DNA from: Allacma fusca
Lineage: Eukaryota > Arthropoda > Collembola > Symphypleona > Sminthuridae
Length of the DNA: 64,000 bases
Assembly (NCBI GenBank): GCA_947179485.1
Contig: OX359250.1
Location: forward strand, 14,118,539-14,182,538
Reading direction: 5' to 3'
Shown here: positions 61,647 through 64,000 of the stretch, piece by piece
Layout of the letters: every line of letters starts with the position of its first letter
How positions within the stretch are numbered: position 1 is the stretch's first letter
Notes under the pieces: model-generated
Told to the model about the DNA's origin: nothing
Seen by the model: only the letters and a program-made list of their open reading frames with translations
Database searches by the model: none
Program-made: the position numbers and the translations under genes

Positions 61647-64000
61647 GATGTGTACATTACAGTCCCCCTCTATATACATTAAGCAATTACATGCCTGTAC
61701 ATAATCCTGTGTTATATAAAAAAATGTTTTATTTTCAAGTCAAATCCAATTTGTTACGTGTTGACAAGCCTGAAAGAAACTCTTCCACAGGTTTCCTCAC
61801 TCCTTGACTTTCCCGTCAGTAAGTTTCATTGAGGAGGATTCGCCTCCTGTAATGAAGTCATCACATATGATTCAAAATTACGATATACATATTAATTTTC
61901 TGTGGAGTTTCACCCTCCCCCCACAACGAACTCTCTTACTATGAGTAAGAAGGAGAGAGAAGAAAAGTAATTTTTTTCTATTCAGGGATGCAAAATAGTA
62001 ACAGCTAATTTGATGTTTCTCCTCTGATTTGTAAACCATGTAAAAAGTCTAGGAAGGGCGTGGGTTAAACACATTGAATTTGTCTAAACCTTCATTTTAA
62101 CTTCATAAGATAAATTTCTTTGTTCTTACAATGTTTACAGCAAAGGATTTTTTTTTTGCACATCCACGTGCCCCTTAGCTCCCTGTGGTAAAACTTATAG
62201 TATTCTGACGTCGACAGGCTCTGCAGAAAATTTGGTGCAACTCAATCCCTTCCACGAAACAGACATTGCTCCTCCGCTCACTAAAAAATTAATCCATACT
62301 TAGCAAAAGCTCACCTACACAGACTGTACTTGTACACTTTACGAGGCTAATCTCCCAACATTTACATCCAGTTTAGCCGTCAGTTTTGACACTCGACTCA
62401 ACTGAGGACCGTTTATCAGTTGCTAGCACGGAAATCCTCCTAGTAATGACCTACGAACTTGTAGCATCTCAAAGGATTTTTCCTTCTGTTCCTTCTGTAA
62501 GAATCTGACATTCCTCATCCCTCATTAATAATCTATTGCAAGGATCAGCCTCTATAAGGACATGTGCTATGATGTGCATACACTATTGAATCCATCCATA
62601 TATATAATTATATATATCTAATTTTATATATTCTATCTACAAATTGTGGAATGCTCCTTGGAAATCCTCAACTTCTGATCCAGCCTCACTCACTTACCTT
62701 TAAAACAAAATTTGTAGTGTTCATTCGGAGGGAATGGTGTGAGGTTGAGACAAGACACAAGCTCCTCCGTCTCGCCAAGGCAAGGGTTATAGTACGAAAG
62801 CAGAAGGGAAAAAAAATCCTACAGAGCTCTCTCCTCATATTGAGACTTAATGAATTCCATCGAAGCTGGAATCAAATGTGTAGGCATGGATTTTTGTCTA
62901 GTGTTTGGAACCAGAGAGGAGAAGATGAGAGAATAAGTCTGGGTCGTTTTTATTCACCATGGCACCATATCGTTAATCACAGGGGCTGTAGTGTAGTGCT
63001 CAATGTAGTTTTATGAGCTTGGGAAAAATCTAAGAAGAAAAATTAAGCCTCTCTTCATTATAGCTCTCCGCAGTGTATACATATAGGTATATACATGAGA
63101 GCGGGCATGACAGGATCCTAATACAGTAGTACTAGTTGAACAGTACAGTATGTTACACTCCAAGTATTTATCTGTAGTCTAGGAATGGAGAGGCTACTGT
63201 GGTAGTTTTTATTAAACTTGAAAAGGTCCCTTCTCCGGCTCCTGATTATGCTGGTGTGAAAAATTTTTTGAATCAGAAGGAACGCACCATGCTGTTAAAA
63301 GAAAATAACTGGAACTGCATTGTTGAATTTTTTCCCGATTACAAACAAAGGAGCGTTGCGGCACTTTCCTTAATACCTCAGCTCGGGAATTTCACGCCTT
63401 TCCATATATATTTCCCCCCTTGGACCAGTTATGATCAAATTGACGCCGAACCACTGTTTCCCCGTCCTTTTTCAACCCGACCAATTGAATTTTAATTTTT
63501 ATATGGAGCGATCCCACTCCCATTAAAATTCACTCACATCTTCCTTCCCAATTCCCACCACTGACAATTTTTTTTCCTTGATCCTATTTGCTAACACGAT
63601 ACATTTCGCACAAAAGAAATGAACAGTACAAGTAAAAAAAAAAAAAAAAAAAGTAAGATTGTAAGTAATTAAAACCAAACCAGAAACTATGTGCTCTGTG
63701 TACTGTAAAAGGATACTTGAAACTTACAAGTGCGAAATAAAGTAGAGCAATGATAAAAAAAAAGTGTATGAAAACAGTGAGTAAAAACTGAATCCAAAAA
63801 ATAAAAAAAGTTGGGGCTCATGTAGCGACGTATGTGCGTAAGTATGTTATATCATTGCTAAATAAATGGAAGACATTCTAGAATTAGAATGAGAATGAAA
63901 TAGTGAAGGATTACAAAACATCTGTCATTAAGATGGTGAAGATGTTAGTATCTATATATAATTATATATATTCCAATAGTTTGTTTGAAGTAATTAGATA

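Larger units (their letters stand above)
43586..64000 (+). other. probable long first intron, no exon recognised
   Basis: More than 20 kb of AT-rich DNA with many microsatellites (listed separately) and no recognisable coding exon, RNA gene or transposon end. The longer open frames (for example 50467-50772, 59828-60211, 62651-63016, 63199-63495) lack family motifs. The assignment as intron rests only on the donor at 43586. Confidence 0.45.

Noticed and set aside
62651-63016. 121-codon open frame on the + strand
   Set aside because: No motif, no splice sites of the needed phase recognised, starts at a CTG/TTG-type codon rather than a supported ATG.

Overview
The window is eukaryotic and AT-rich, with spliced genes, large introns, many simple repeats and several DNA-transposon families. 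The two identifiable proteins (an NDRG-family protein and an FKBP14-type ER prolyl isomerase) are animal proteins. The general style (long AT-rich introns, microsatellites, small non-autonomous transposons) would fit an arthropod, perhaps a copepod such as a sea louse. That taxonomic guess is inference and rests on no diagnostic sequence.

Layout. At the extreme left edge (5-259, + strand) there is an open frame just after an AG, possibly the last exon of a gene lying outside the window. From 1491 to 17373, on the - strand, lies a complete NDRG gene. I could assemble nine coding exons whose lengths sum to 1683 nt (560 codons plus stop) with every junction in phase, including a far-upstream exon that gives the protein an unexpected N-terminal extension of about 109 residues. 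Its largest intron (5652-14557) holds a hAT-type miniature element. From 17.4 to 24.6 kb I see no gene, but there is a second hAT miniature element with an exact 8-bp target duplication, and a G-poor tract that switches to a G-rich one close to the next gene. From 24661 to 26709 (+ strand) is a complete four-exon FKBP14-like gene: signal peptide, FKBP domain, two EF-hands and a C-terminal HDEL. A polyadenylation signal follows.

From about 29.9 to 39.9 kb is a transposon island. It has many copies of a small repeat with inverted ends, Helitron-type 3' ends (short hairpin followed by CTAG), two large hAT-like elements and one small one with 8-bp target duplications, a large inverted repeat with arms of over 700 bp, and a nearly perfect 125-bp-arm hairpin. 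Two hAT elements sit inside copies of the small repeat, giving a relative order of insertion.

At 43441-43585 (+ strand) is one exon with a start codon, a signal peptide and a strong splice donor. It is probably the first coding exon of a secreted or membrane protein. The remaining 20 kb to the right edge would be its first intron; no second exon could be supported.

The genes do not form an operon or an evident pathway. The NDRG protein is a non-catalytic alpha/beta-hydrolase-fold protein of stress response and signalling. FKBP14 is a luminal ER folding enzyme. The third gene makes a secretory-pathway product of unknown kind.
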